Assembly (NCBI RefSeq): GCF_000003815.2
Contig: NC_049980.1
Span: 3,512,207 to 3,576,206 of the forward strand
Source of the DNA: Branchiostoma floridae
Taxonomy: Eukaryota; Chordata; Leptocardii; Amphioxiformes; Branchiostomatidae
Direction of reading: 5' to 3'
Length of the DNA: 64,000 bases
In this document: piece by piece, positions 12,602-23,800 of the stretch
Layout of the letters: each line of letters starts with the position of its first letter
How positions within the stretch are numbered: the first letter of the stretch is position 1
The notes under the pieces: model-generated
The model's database searches: none
Told to the model about the DNA's origin: nothing
What the model saw: the letters and a program-made list of their open reading frames with translations, nothing else
Translations under genes and position numbers: made by a program

Positions 12602-13969
12602 TACCTCCATGAAAATTTAGAGCTTTTGTAAATTTCATGCAATTGACTAACACATTAACATAATTTATGTGTGGTGTTGTTCATCATTGACTAACGTACA
12701 CATGTCACAAGTATAAAATTCCAATCATTAGACAAAAATCAGCTTTGCAATTTTTACATAAATTATGCAAATAAGTTCCTCATTACCATATTTGGTATCT
12801 GCTTATATTCCATCTATCATAATTAATAAGTGTTACATTTATTGAAGTCCAGTTATTGCTAATAATGGTATTATACAATTTCCTCATTAATTATGCAAAT
12901 ACGGTCCTCATTTGCATAACATGTATATCATTATGAACACCTTTGCCTAAGCTACCTGCACCCCTAAAATGATGAGAATCCGTCAATCCTTTCTGCAGTT
13001 ATCCTCTTTGGAATGTCTTGACAAAAATGCCCATGCAGTTTCGAAATTACATGTTAGGGGGCTGAAATCTGCCCTACTTTGTCATGACACTGCAAGCTAT
13101 CTACCACCCAAATGTCAAGACTATATCATGTCCGGGACAAGAGATACATTGAAAAAACTGCTGTGATAGAATATTCTCATTAATTATGCAAATTTACTCC
13201 TATTTTGCATAGTTAGTATCATATCTTGTACAACATTGTCTAAGGTACCTACATACCAAAAATCATGAAAATCTGTTGTTCCCTTCTTGAGTTATCCTCT
13301 TCAGAAGTTTTTGACAAAAATGCCCCTGCTATCCCAAACCTAGTCGGTAGGGGGCCAAAACTTATGTCACTTATTCCTGGGCTGAAATCTGCCCCACTTT
13401 GTCATGACACTGCAAGCTATCTACCACCCAAATGTCAAGACTATATCATGTCCGGGACAAGAGATACATTGAAAAAACTGCTGTGATAGAATATTCTCAT
13501 TAATTATGCAAATTTACTCCTATTCTGCATAGTTAGTATCATATCTTGTACAACATTGTCTAAGGTACCTACATACCAAAAATCATGAAAATCTGTTGTT
13601 CCCTTCTTGAGTTATCCTCTTCAGAAGTTTTTGACAAAAATGCCCCTGCTATCCCAAACCTAGTCGGTAGGGGGCCAAAACTTATGTCACTTATTCCTGA
13701 GCACAAGAGCTATCTAACACTCAAAAATCATGACCATAGCGTGTTCAGAACAAGAGATAGCAAAACCGGAAGTTGCGCTGCAGTACCAAGGGAAGCCGCT
13801 AGGGGGCCCAAAATCTAATCACTTCTAGCTTTCATCGCACCCCACCAACACACCAAGTATGAAACTAATCCATTCAGCCGTTCTTGAGTTATCTTGTTGA
13901 CAGACAGACAGACAGACACACACACAAACGCTGGGTAAAATATAACCTCCATGACATTTCATGGAGGTA
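12602..13969. mobile_element. non-autonomous element with internal 320-bp tandem repeats
   Basis: Perfect 13-bp inverted ends TACCTCCATGAAA lie at 12602-12614 and, inverted, at 13957-13969. Inside, a 320-bp unit is tandemly repeated: GCTGAAATCTGCCC recurs at 13061 and 13381, and the motif beginning TTCTTGAGTTATCCTC at about 13283 and 13603. An older diverged copy lies at 12960-13060. GACAGACAGACAGAC precedes the right end. The open frames here are repeat artefacts. It lies just downstream of the kinase-like gene's stop and may be in its 3' UTR. Confidence 0.65.
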
Positions 13970-14823
13970 AATATTGTTTTCTACTAGAAAGGAATGAAGT
14001 CTTGTAAAAATGAGAGAATGTCTAAACGACATGTTAATGTGTATGACAAACCACATGAAAAACAGATCTGTTGTGAAAATGTAATTTTCCTTAAAAAATA
14101 CTAATTGAAAGGACGCGTAGAAAGAAGTAACTTCATAAGTTATTTATTTTGTCATACAGTATTTCTTTCACTGCCAGTGTCCACGTGCATATCTGTAGCT
14201 GATGACACAGCTCAAAGTCTGTCACGAAAATGTAAAATTCACAAGAGACGATATACATATATATTCAAACTTTCATATGTTGTAGGACAATGTAAACTAA
14301 GGATCAAGCAGATGTGTATGTGTACATGTGCTTAGTCTTTAAAAAAGACTAGTGCTAATTGCTGGCCTGCATATCAGTCAGAACTAGGAATCATAGATCT
14401 GCAAAAGTGCCAGGGCTGAAAGAAACAGCAAAAAATGCATTGAAATCACAAATGATTAAAGTGTTTGAACATTGTGTGTTCAACATACATTTACATGTAC
14501 ATTATATATCCAGATTCCCAATAGAATCTGGAAATAGATTCTGACGAAATAAAAAAAATTAGGACAACAAATATAATTCTTTCAAGGAAAGCAATCAATC
14601 TGTTACTGTATCTAAAGCAACTGTCCCAGTGTCACATTAAAAAACACACACACACAAGACAGTTGAACTCATGGACAAGACCATTGAATTTAAACTTAAC
14701 AAATATGTATGATCATGCTTGAAAGAAAAACACATCTTACTTGAGGAAAACATACTGTTAGATAAAACAACAGTCACTGTACAACATACTTATTCATCAT
14801 CACTGACAGTCTTAGCTGACATT
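13970..14823. other. intergenic region between two convergent genes
   Basis: AT-rich sequence separating the ends of the kinase-like gene (+) and CATSPER2 (-). No coding exon is recognised. A short CA run lies near 14644. It probably holds the CATSPER2 3' UTR. Confidence 0.35.
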
Positions 14824-17800
14824 CTAAATCGGAACACATAAAACATATTTTACAGTCAGTAACTCACATGCGAGGCGGTGCAGCTCCATGCGCTCCTCCA
14901 GATTGTCCTGCAGTCTCTCCATGAGTCGGTAGTACTTAAACAGGGTGTCCCTGGGCCAGACTGTCTCATGGATGGCCTCAGACAGGACTGTCATGTTCTC
15001 CTGAACAATCCTGTCCCAGTCTGGCAAAAAAACGAAACTCGACTTAATTATCTGAAAGATATGGAAATCTCTGAGGCTGTATCTGTGAGTGTCAGTTAGA
15101 GTACTTAAACAGGGTGTCCCTGGGCCAGACTGTCTCGTGGATGGACTAAGACAGGACTGTCATGTTCTCCTGAACAATCCTGTCCCAGTCTGGAATAAAA
15201 CAAAAGTTAAACTCAATTTAATAAGCTCAAAGATACAGAAATCTCTAATGCCAGTATTACTGACAAACACCTGCCACCTGGGTGTCCCTATAATAAGGTA
15301 GTACTTAAACAGGGTGTCTCTCTGCCAGACTGTCTCGTGTATGGCCTCGGACAGGACTGTCATGTTCTCCTGAACAATCCTGTCCCAATCTGGAATAAAA
15401 CAAAACTCAATTTAGTAAGCTCAAAGATACTGATATCTTGGAATCTGTCTCCATGAGTAAAAAAATTGTGTATATTTAATAATTTACAGCAGGAGAATAC
15501 CCCATATTATAGTCATTATGTCAATGTCATCACACTGTCAGATGAACCATCATTACAATGAATAGATTTCAGTTTCGTTTGTCTCCCTCCGTCCTTACCT
15601 GCATCAGTTTTCTCAGCCTCCAGCAGGTGATCGCTGATGTTCCGCTGCACGCTTTCCGCATCTTGGTCCATGAAACTTACGAGAAGACATAATACATTTC
15701 CAAGTCATGAGAGGGCATTCAAATGTACAATTATGTAAATTTGATAGTAATATGAAGTTTATGAAGACAAATACATGTATTATTCATTCACACTAGAAAT
15801 GTATGGGGGATTTAGTCTTGAACTACTTTTTGATCAACACACTGAGGTAATTTTTGTACCTTCATGAATTTGTAACTTCATGAATTTTGTTGTTCCCAGG
15901 ACTTACACATGTACTAACAGTTGAAGCGAGAGAAAGGAGTTCCTATTTGTAAGTTTGCTGTTGAAAAAATTCAATCTGTATTACTGATAGTAAAACATTA
16001 GAAAAGTATATCTTATATATTTAATCAAACTAGCTACTGATAGGGGCCCCTGACATGAATGGGCAGCTGTCAGCTAATTTTACATAGGCTATGTCCAGAA
16101 AAGAGAGGCCAACATGAAATAAAACCACCATGAACACTAAACACAAAAATCGACATGACTGTACACTACAAATAAAGTTAAAATGCTATTTATAATAAAT
16201 GTAACATTGTATGCATGAACATGTGGAGTTTATCTACTGAGAGTCATCCCCTCACCTGATGGCACTCTTAGAAGGCTCCTCTGGGCCAGTGCTGAAGGAA
16301 GAAGAAGTTCTGTCAATTCTTGATGGACAAATAATGATATATTAAATTGTACACAAACCATAGGAGAGTACGTAACAACTGTATATTATACAATTTTATC
16401 TGCCATGAGATTTCTGATGAATTGAAACATTCGGTCATCATTGTCCTTGTGGCCAAAGGATGAACATTCAATACTTTGTTAGGCAAGTATATATATATAT
16501 ATATGACACGTGCCACATACAATGTAAATGAAATGGTTTATACATGTAATTATTCAAGAAACATATTCCTTCTGTACTCTGCTTTTAAATTGTCAGAACA
16601 TTAATTTAAAAGCATTTCTAAAGTGTCTCTCACCTGAGAAATGACCTTGTAGGAGACACCGTCTCTGTGATGACTGTTGTCTCCAAAACCTCTTCAGTAC
16701 TTTTAGCCTCCCTCACCCCACTGAAATCAGATTTCATTTGAGAACTGAATATTATTATTAACTTTTACAACAATTCTAAGAGCCAATAGGTTCCGGGTTC
16801 AATACTTACCAGGCAATAACATTGTGCTCTGATTGGAAAAGCACTTAATGGACACAGTACACACCATGACAGTTAAGTGATGCTACCAAGATTCTTTGGC
16901 TAATCATGTGACTTCAAAAGGGTGCCAAAACACACACACTGGTGCCCGATACATCATTAGGGGTGGGTACCGGTACAGAAAATTCAGGTCCGGTTCAGGT
17001 GCAGAGGATCAGGTACAATTGTCCGGACCTGAACCTGGACCAGATTCAGTATGACTCATGCCAATAATCCATCTCACTGCAAAGAAATCTGTTTGGTGGA
17101 GTATTCGACTCAAACTGGCGTTTTAAAATCAAACAACGCTAACTGCACCTGTACGACTGACTGTAAAACTTAGTAGAAATGACTATAGACTCTACTCTAC
17201 TTCACTTTGTCATTTTCTTCCACCTGCAAGCACCAAAACGTGTGAATACCCAATCAAATAATCTGTCAATTTTTTTATAGGTCCAACATCCGGTTCACCT
17301 AATTTTTTCAGGTCGTTTTTTTCTGGACCAGTCCAATAAGAAAAACTGGTTTTCCACCGGTACAGGCGTACTGATACCCAGCCCTAATGTACATATAGAT
17401 GCTTACATCTGCCACCAAAAGCTGTAATGTTTTTCATAGCTATTTAAGACAGACAGACAAATAAACATTGATAGAAATCACCAACCTCTCTGCCTGTCCA
17501 CTCATTAGGCTTTGACGGCTGTCACGTCTGGAATAAATACCACAAAATTATCAGACATGTATGAATGGGCAGAATACCATCATGTACGTGTATCAAACAG
17601 CCACTGTTATTTCCTGTAACAGTTATAAATAGTAACAGCTTGTGACAGTTCTTTTTCAGTTTTTAGTGTCTCCTGCACTTCAGCTTTCCTTTCTGGTAGT
17701 TTACATTTTTCAGTTATAGACTTAAACTAATATAGATCACTGCATGCTATCGACATAATTTATGTCATACCTGTGACGCGAAAACGTTCGATACGAGCGC

Positions 17801-20800
17801 CCCAAATTTGTTCAACTTCTGGCGCATTTCGCATCAAAACATGGACTTTCTCAGGTGGGTATGACATAAATAAAATACAACACGGTGTATTCCGCATTAG
17901 GTTGGTCCGGCTTGTAGTTGTACCTCGGGTGATACAGAATACACAATTCTATATATACGTAATTGCTGGCCATCTGGATCAAATTCCACAGATCTGTGGG
18001 CCTGAGTTTGATCCAACCATTAGTTCCATCTCAGTCTGGACATGTTGCAAGGGATTGCATTGATTTCGTCTTGTGGAAGGGATGTAAAATTGGGAACCCG
18101 TGTTTGGAGGTGCCTTTAAGCACGTAAACAGCCTCATTTCTCAGATTGGGTATGTATCTACTGACTGCAATGATACACCATATGATGGTGAATACACAAA
18201 TTAAAAGTGCAAGATATTATACATGTTGGAGACCTTTTTCTTGAGTCTCTACTCCAATTTCAGCCATGTTAATGTGCTTGGGTGGTCAAACACACATTGT
18301 GAAGCAGGGCTCGAAATCCTTTTTTCTGCATACCTGCACCACTCTGAATTTAGGAAGTATGAATCATACTAATATTGTTGAGGAACCACTGTTATGTTTT
18401 CTTTTATACCTAATAGGTGTTAACGGTCAATGCAGCTAATAACAATTCACATACACCTACATCATAGGACATCTACATGTATGTATGTATAAAACCCAGT
18501 ACATGGACCAGTGTAGGTTAGGTGCAGGTAGACACCAGAAATACCTGCACAGCTCCAATTTTACCTGCACTAACCTGTATATACCCAGTACATGGACCAG
18601 TGTAGGTTAGGTGCAGGTAGACACCAGAAATACCTGCACGGCTCCAATTTTACCTGCACTAACCTGCATATGCAGGTGGTATTTCGAACCCTACATGTAT
18701 GTAGGTATAAAGGCTAACTACATTGTACTACATCAGTGTATGCCATCATCATCATACATTAAGTTAATGTCACCTGTTAGATAGCTCGTTCTTGAGTTTT
18801 TCCTCCATCTCTGCCACCTGGATGGCTCGCTCGTACTGCTGAACCTCCACAACAAGGTCGTTACGGATGTTCTGGAAGTTGTTCACTGGACATAACAAAA
18901 AGGCCTATCAATATCACTATTAGAACTGTCCAGTGAAACCATGGCTGTTCGGTATCCCCATTTAAGGTGTCTAGCAAAATGCTGTTGCTACCTTTGGGAG
19001 CGGACCAAAGCTGACACCTGTATCTAGTGGTGTGTACCTAAACTCATACATGCAAATGATATACAGCCAGTGTAAACATGAAATATTTTTTATATTTTTC
19101 CAGTGCAAATTTCACTGTCTATGGAAGGTTTTAGATGGTTCAGAACAAAAAAAGGGAATATAACTTATAAGTGACAGATAGCTTTTTGCAAGTCTGGACT
19201 TGGCTCTGGACATTTGGGTTTTTTTTGGACTTGGACCTAAACATTTTTAGGTCCAATTCCAAGTCCGGGCTTTAGGTACACACCACTACCTGTACCACCT
19301 GTAGTGTCCGTACGACCTGTAGTGTCCGTACCCCTTTAGTGTCTGTACCCCCTGTTAGTAGTCTAGCACCCCTTGTAAGATCCACAACCCCGGTTCTGTT
19401 CTGTATCCCCTATGGTGACTGTACCTCTGGCGTGTCCGTACCTCCTGTAGTGTTGGTAATTGTAACGGAAACTTGACTCACCCATGATGCCCACAAAGAT
19501 GTTGCGGAAGATGAAGGAGCCAATGAAGATCCAGAGGATGACATAGAAGCCAGACAGGACGGGGTTGGCCACCTTCACCAGGTCCATCAGCAGCTCGTGC
19601 CAGTGGTCCAGTGTGAAGAGCTGGATCAGCGTGATGAACGCGTTCTGGATGGAGCTGGGATTCAAAGAGATGAGAACATCTATGATTAATGGCTTTGATA
19701 TTATCAGGTAGTATCAGGTAGCCTAGGTACCATCTGGGTAACACATGTAGTTTGCTCCTATGTTTGCTTCTGCGACCTGTCTGGGGAACTGTACATTTTG
19801 TATATTAAAAATTCTTTTGGTGCAGACATCAGTACTTAATGAGCAAATTAAGGAATTGTTTGAACAGACGTTCCAACACCTGTTCAAATACAGTGATCAG
19901 TTAACCATTTCAAATTTCTTGGGTAGAAGAAGTGAAAATACATGTACATGTAGTAGCGAACTACTACCCGGATGGGACCAATCAGACTGCCCTTATCCAA
20001 AACTTGGATGAGAATTGAATATTACATGCGTTAGTGATGTCCAAATTTCCAGATGGGATAGCAGAGAAGAAACTGTATATAGATATATGTCAGAGAGAAC
20101 TATAATCCAGATGGTACCCAGGGTATGTGTCAGGTACAGGTTGAAGAAGATCCTGGATGAGAATGGAATGTTCCAGGCATTAGAGATAAAGTTTCCAGAC
20201 AGGACAGCAGAGAAGCGACTGTATATACCCTGGTAGTGCATAATAAATGTCAGAGAGAACTACTATCTGGATGGTACCCAGGCTATGTGTCAGGTACATG
20301 TGTTGAAGGAGGTCCAGAGAATGGTATAGAAACCAGACAGGATGGTTTTGTGTCTGACAGTGGTACAGCATATTGATCTGAGCTGCATCAATGTGAGCGT
20401 TGAAGGTGACACTTCTTGATAAATATGCATATGATGATGTTGGCTTGCCATTATCAGTGGGGCAAAAATCAGAGTACTTTTTTTTTGTGTATTTAACAGA
20501 TATCAAGTTGATGGGCAAAATTTTTAAAATTACAATTTGATATCCCAAAAAACCTTGCCCTTCAGCACCAAAGACAGTACAACGTATATCTGCGGGTAAC
20601 CTATATCCATTGTTTTTGTATAAGGGATTAGGGATATGAAGTAGACGGAATGTGGTTTAAATGCAATTTGAAACCATAGTTGACTCAATGTCCCTAAATA
20701 CCCCGTTTTCACAAAGAGCAGATAAATGGTACCCCACGGATAAAAGGGAACTAGGGTTACGTGGTTCATACATGTTGCTGAAAATAATTTTATCAGGTTG

Positions 20801-23800
20801 GTAGGATATAAGACATTAGAGTTTACTGTTACATAACCAGGATTCAAAATCAAGGGGACGGAAAATGATTTCNNNNNNNNNNNNNNNNNNNNNNNNNNNN
20901 NNNNNNNNNNNNNNNNNNNNNNNNNNNNNNNNNNNNNNNNNNNNNNNNNNNNNNNNNNNNNNNNNNNNNNNNNNNNNNNNNNNNNNNNNNNNNNNNNNNN
21001 NNNNNNNNNNNNNNNNNNNNNNNNNNNNNNNNNNNNNNNNNNNNNNNNNNNNNNNNNNNNNNNNNNNNNNNNNNNNNNNNNNNNNNNNNNNNNNNNNNNN
21101 NNNNNNNNNNNNNNNNNNNNNNNNNNNNNNNNNNNNNNNNNNNNNNNNNNNNNNNNNNNNNNNNNNNNNNNNNNNNNNNNNNNNNNNNNNNNNNNNNNNN
21201 NNNNNNNNNNNNNNNTTGATATACGAGTTTCATACATGTGCTTTAGTCCAGGGTTGCAGCCAGCCTGAAATCATTTTCCGTCCCCTTGATTTTGAATCCT
21301 ATCGAGCGCTGAAGGTGCAAAGTTTCTAGGGGAGTCTGGGGGCATCCTCCTTTGAATAAATTTGAAATCTAGACCCTCTGAAATGCTATTTCCTACATTT
21401 TAAGGTGTAAATTTTGCTGGTAGACTAAGTTATTCATCTTTTTGGTGAAAATTACACAAGAGAGACAGTTTTTTTATATATTTATTGACTTAACATATAG
21501 GTTTTTGTCCATCACAGAGGACGGAATGGGCAAAATTTTGTTCCGTCCCCAGCTGTAAAATTCTACCAAAGGACGGAAGGACGGGTTCTAGCTACAAACC
21601 TGTGCTTTACATACCTAAAGCTAAAGGAGAATTCTTATTACACAACCAGTGGGTACTTACATAGCTTAAGTTTCAATGTCTCTCAGACACCTTCGTCAGA
21701 GCTTCTAACTGAAGTTCTGCTTTTCACCGCTATAAGTAGCCCACGTAGGTGGCGCTTTTGCGGAAACAGTTAGAAGCAGAACTCCAGTTAGAAGCTCTGA
21801 CAAAGGTGTCTGAGAGACATCAAAACGTAAGCTATGTAAGTACCTACTGGTTGTGTAATATTAGAATTCTCCTTCATCCTATATTCTACCAACCTGATGA
21901 AACTATTTTCGGAAATACCTAAAGCTATTCTGGTACTCCAGGTAAATCCCCTCAGCGTTGGTGTAGTTCTCAAAGAAGATGATGCCCATGATGGCGAAGA
22001 TGTACATGAAGGTCAACAGCAGCAGCAAGATGAAGGTCATGGACTGGGCAGAAGAGATGTCAGAAACATTAAGGCACAAAATTTGGAAAAGAAACTTTTA
22101 AGTACTAGAAAGGCAACATTTTCGCAAAAATTCAGAATGTTTTCCCTCTAGCCTTTTGTCATAACAGCTAATATTCAAGCTAAGCTCTGATCATGATAGC
22201 TAATGTCAGAAGAGAGAAGAAAAAGAACATATCAGCAAAAACAACAATCCCCCACCGAAGTAAACAAAACTACCATTTTTGCATGGCATAAGCATGGTAT
22301 CCATCTACAAGGTGTAATTAGCTGCCAGGTCCCTAACAAATTCAAAGAACCTTTTTTTGGGGGGGAGGGAAAGGGTATGGTTACAGGCACTTATTAGACA
22401 GGCTGGGCTGCTGTATGGCAGCTTCACATAAGGATGAAAGTAAGACAAAACAGATAACAACTATATCAAGAGTCTCCCCCAAATAATAATAATAACAATT
22501 TCTTATCTATCTACTCTGTCTTATTAGCTTCATCATGGAAGTCTTATTTCCTGTATGCTACATTTGCCATCTTTGCTGTCAAGTTTATCCGTGCAATGGC
22601 TTGAACAGACTTGAGGACTAAAGAGGATACTGGATTCTAAATCAACCTAAAAATTGTATTTGTCATCGTATTAGTCCTACCTGAAATGCCTTGGTGATGG
22701 CCAGAGCGATGAGTCGGACTTGGCGGAAACGGGAAACCATCTTTAGCGACCGCAGCACGCGGAAGATGCGCATCTGCTTGGCGATGTCGCCGAGACCGCC
22801 CGTTCCAACATCTCCAGTCATATTCATGACCTCAGGGACTACAGACTAGGGGTGGGGGGTGTGGAGAAATGTTTTCAATGCAATATATTATGCAGGCATT
22901 GTATATGTCATATCTGGGCCTTGATAATGTTCCATACAGGTGTGACAGACCCATTACCCTACGCAGAGGCATCAAACGGCGCCAGCAAACCGCCTCTTGT
23001 CTGTATACTCTGCTATCTCAACAGTCACCATCAGTTCCTGTGGGCGTCGCCACAAACCAGCTATCAGCCAATCATATTTTTATAAGAGGCCTATCAGTTT
23101 TCAAAGGGATCTCGCATGTATAAGGGTAAGCTCATTAATATTTATAAGCAGGGTGGTCAGTAACTGATGGTGACAGTTGAGATAGCAGAGTACAGACAAC
23201 AGGCAGTTTGCTGGTGACGTTGGCTGTCTCTGCATAGGGGAATGGGCAGACCGAGGTTCTACTGTTATCACATGGGCTTCAGAATCTATATAGTAACTCT
23301 ATCACACATCGCAAAGTGCACCAATGTTGAAAATTCAAATGCTGGACTCGGATGATGGACACATAATATGTGGTTTATTCCGCATTGACGTGGTTACTAG
23401 CCCTCCTCAGATGTTAGTCAAAATATCTGTGTCCTTTGGGTGATCCTACCTGCGGTTGGGCTTGTCAGTCTTCAGGTGATATTTTAATACCTAAAAATAC
23501 ACGGTATTGTATTCTTGATGTTTACTGAGCTTCGCATGATACACATTACTTCTGGTGGCTCAGATTGTACTAACTGTAACATCTGAGTGTTTGTTTGGTC
23601 AATTCTAGATCTATGCTTTGATCCAACTATCAGTCAATTTAGCTACATGCTTTTCTTGATGATATCAAGTACCAATTCTGAATAGTTCTGCAGAACAAAA
23701 TGTCAACAATCTGAAACTACATGTTACGCTAGTTTACCTTTCCTCTTGGGGTAACCTTTATCCGTTCTTTTTAAGAACAATGTATTTGGGGATATCATGT

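Noticed and set aside
12969..13818. Two near-identical small ORFs (MKICCSLLELSSSEVF)
   Set aside because: They are copies of the 320-bp tandem repeat, not a gene family.
20530..21329. ORFs crossing the N run
   Set aside because: Unknown bases only; no coding evidence on either side.
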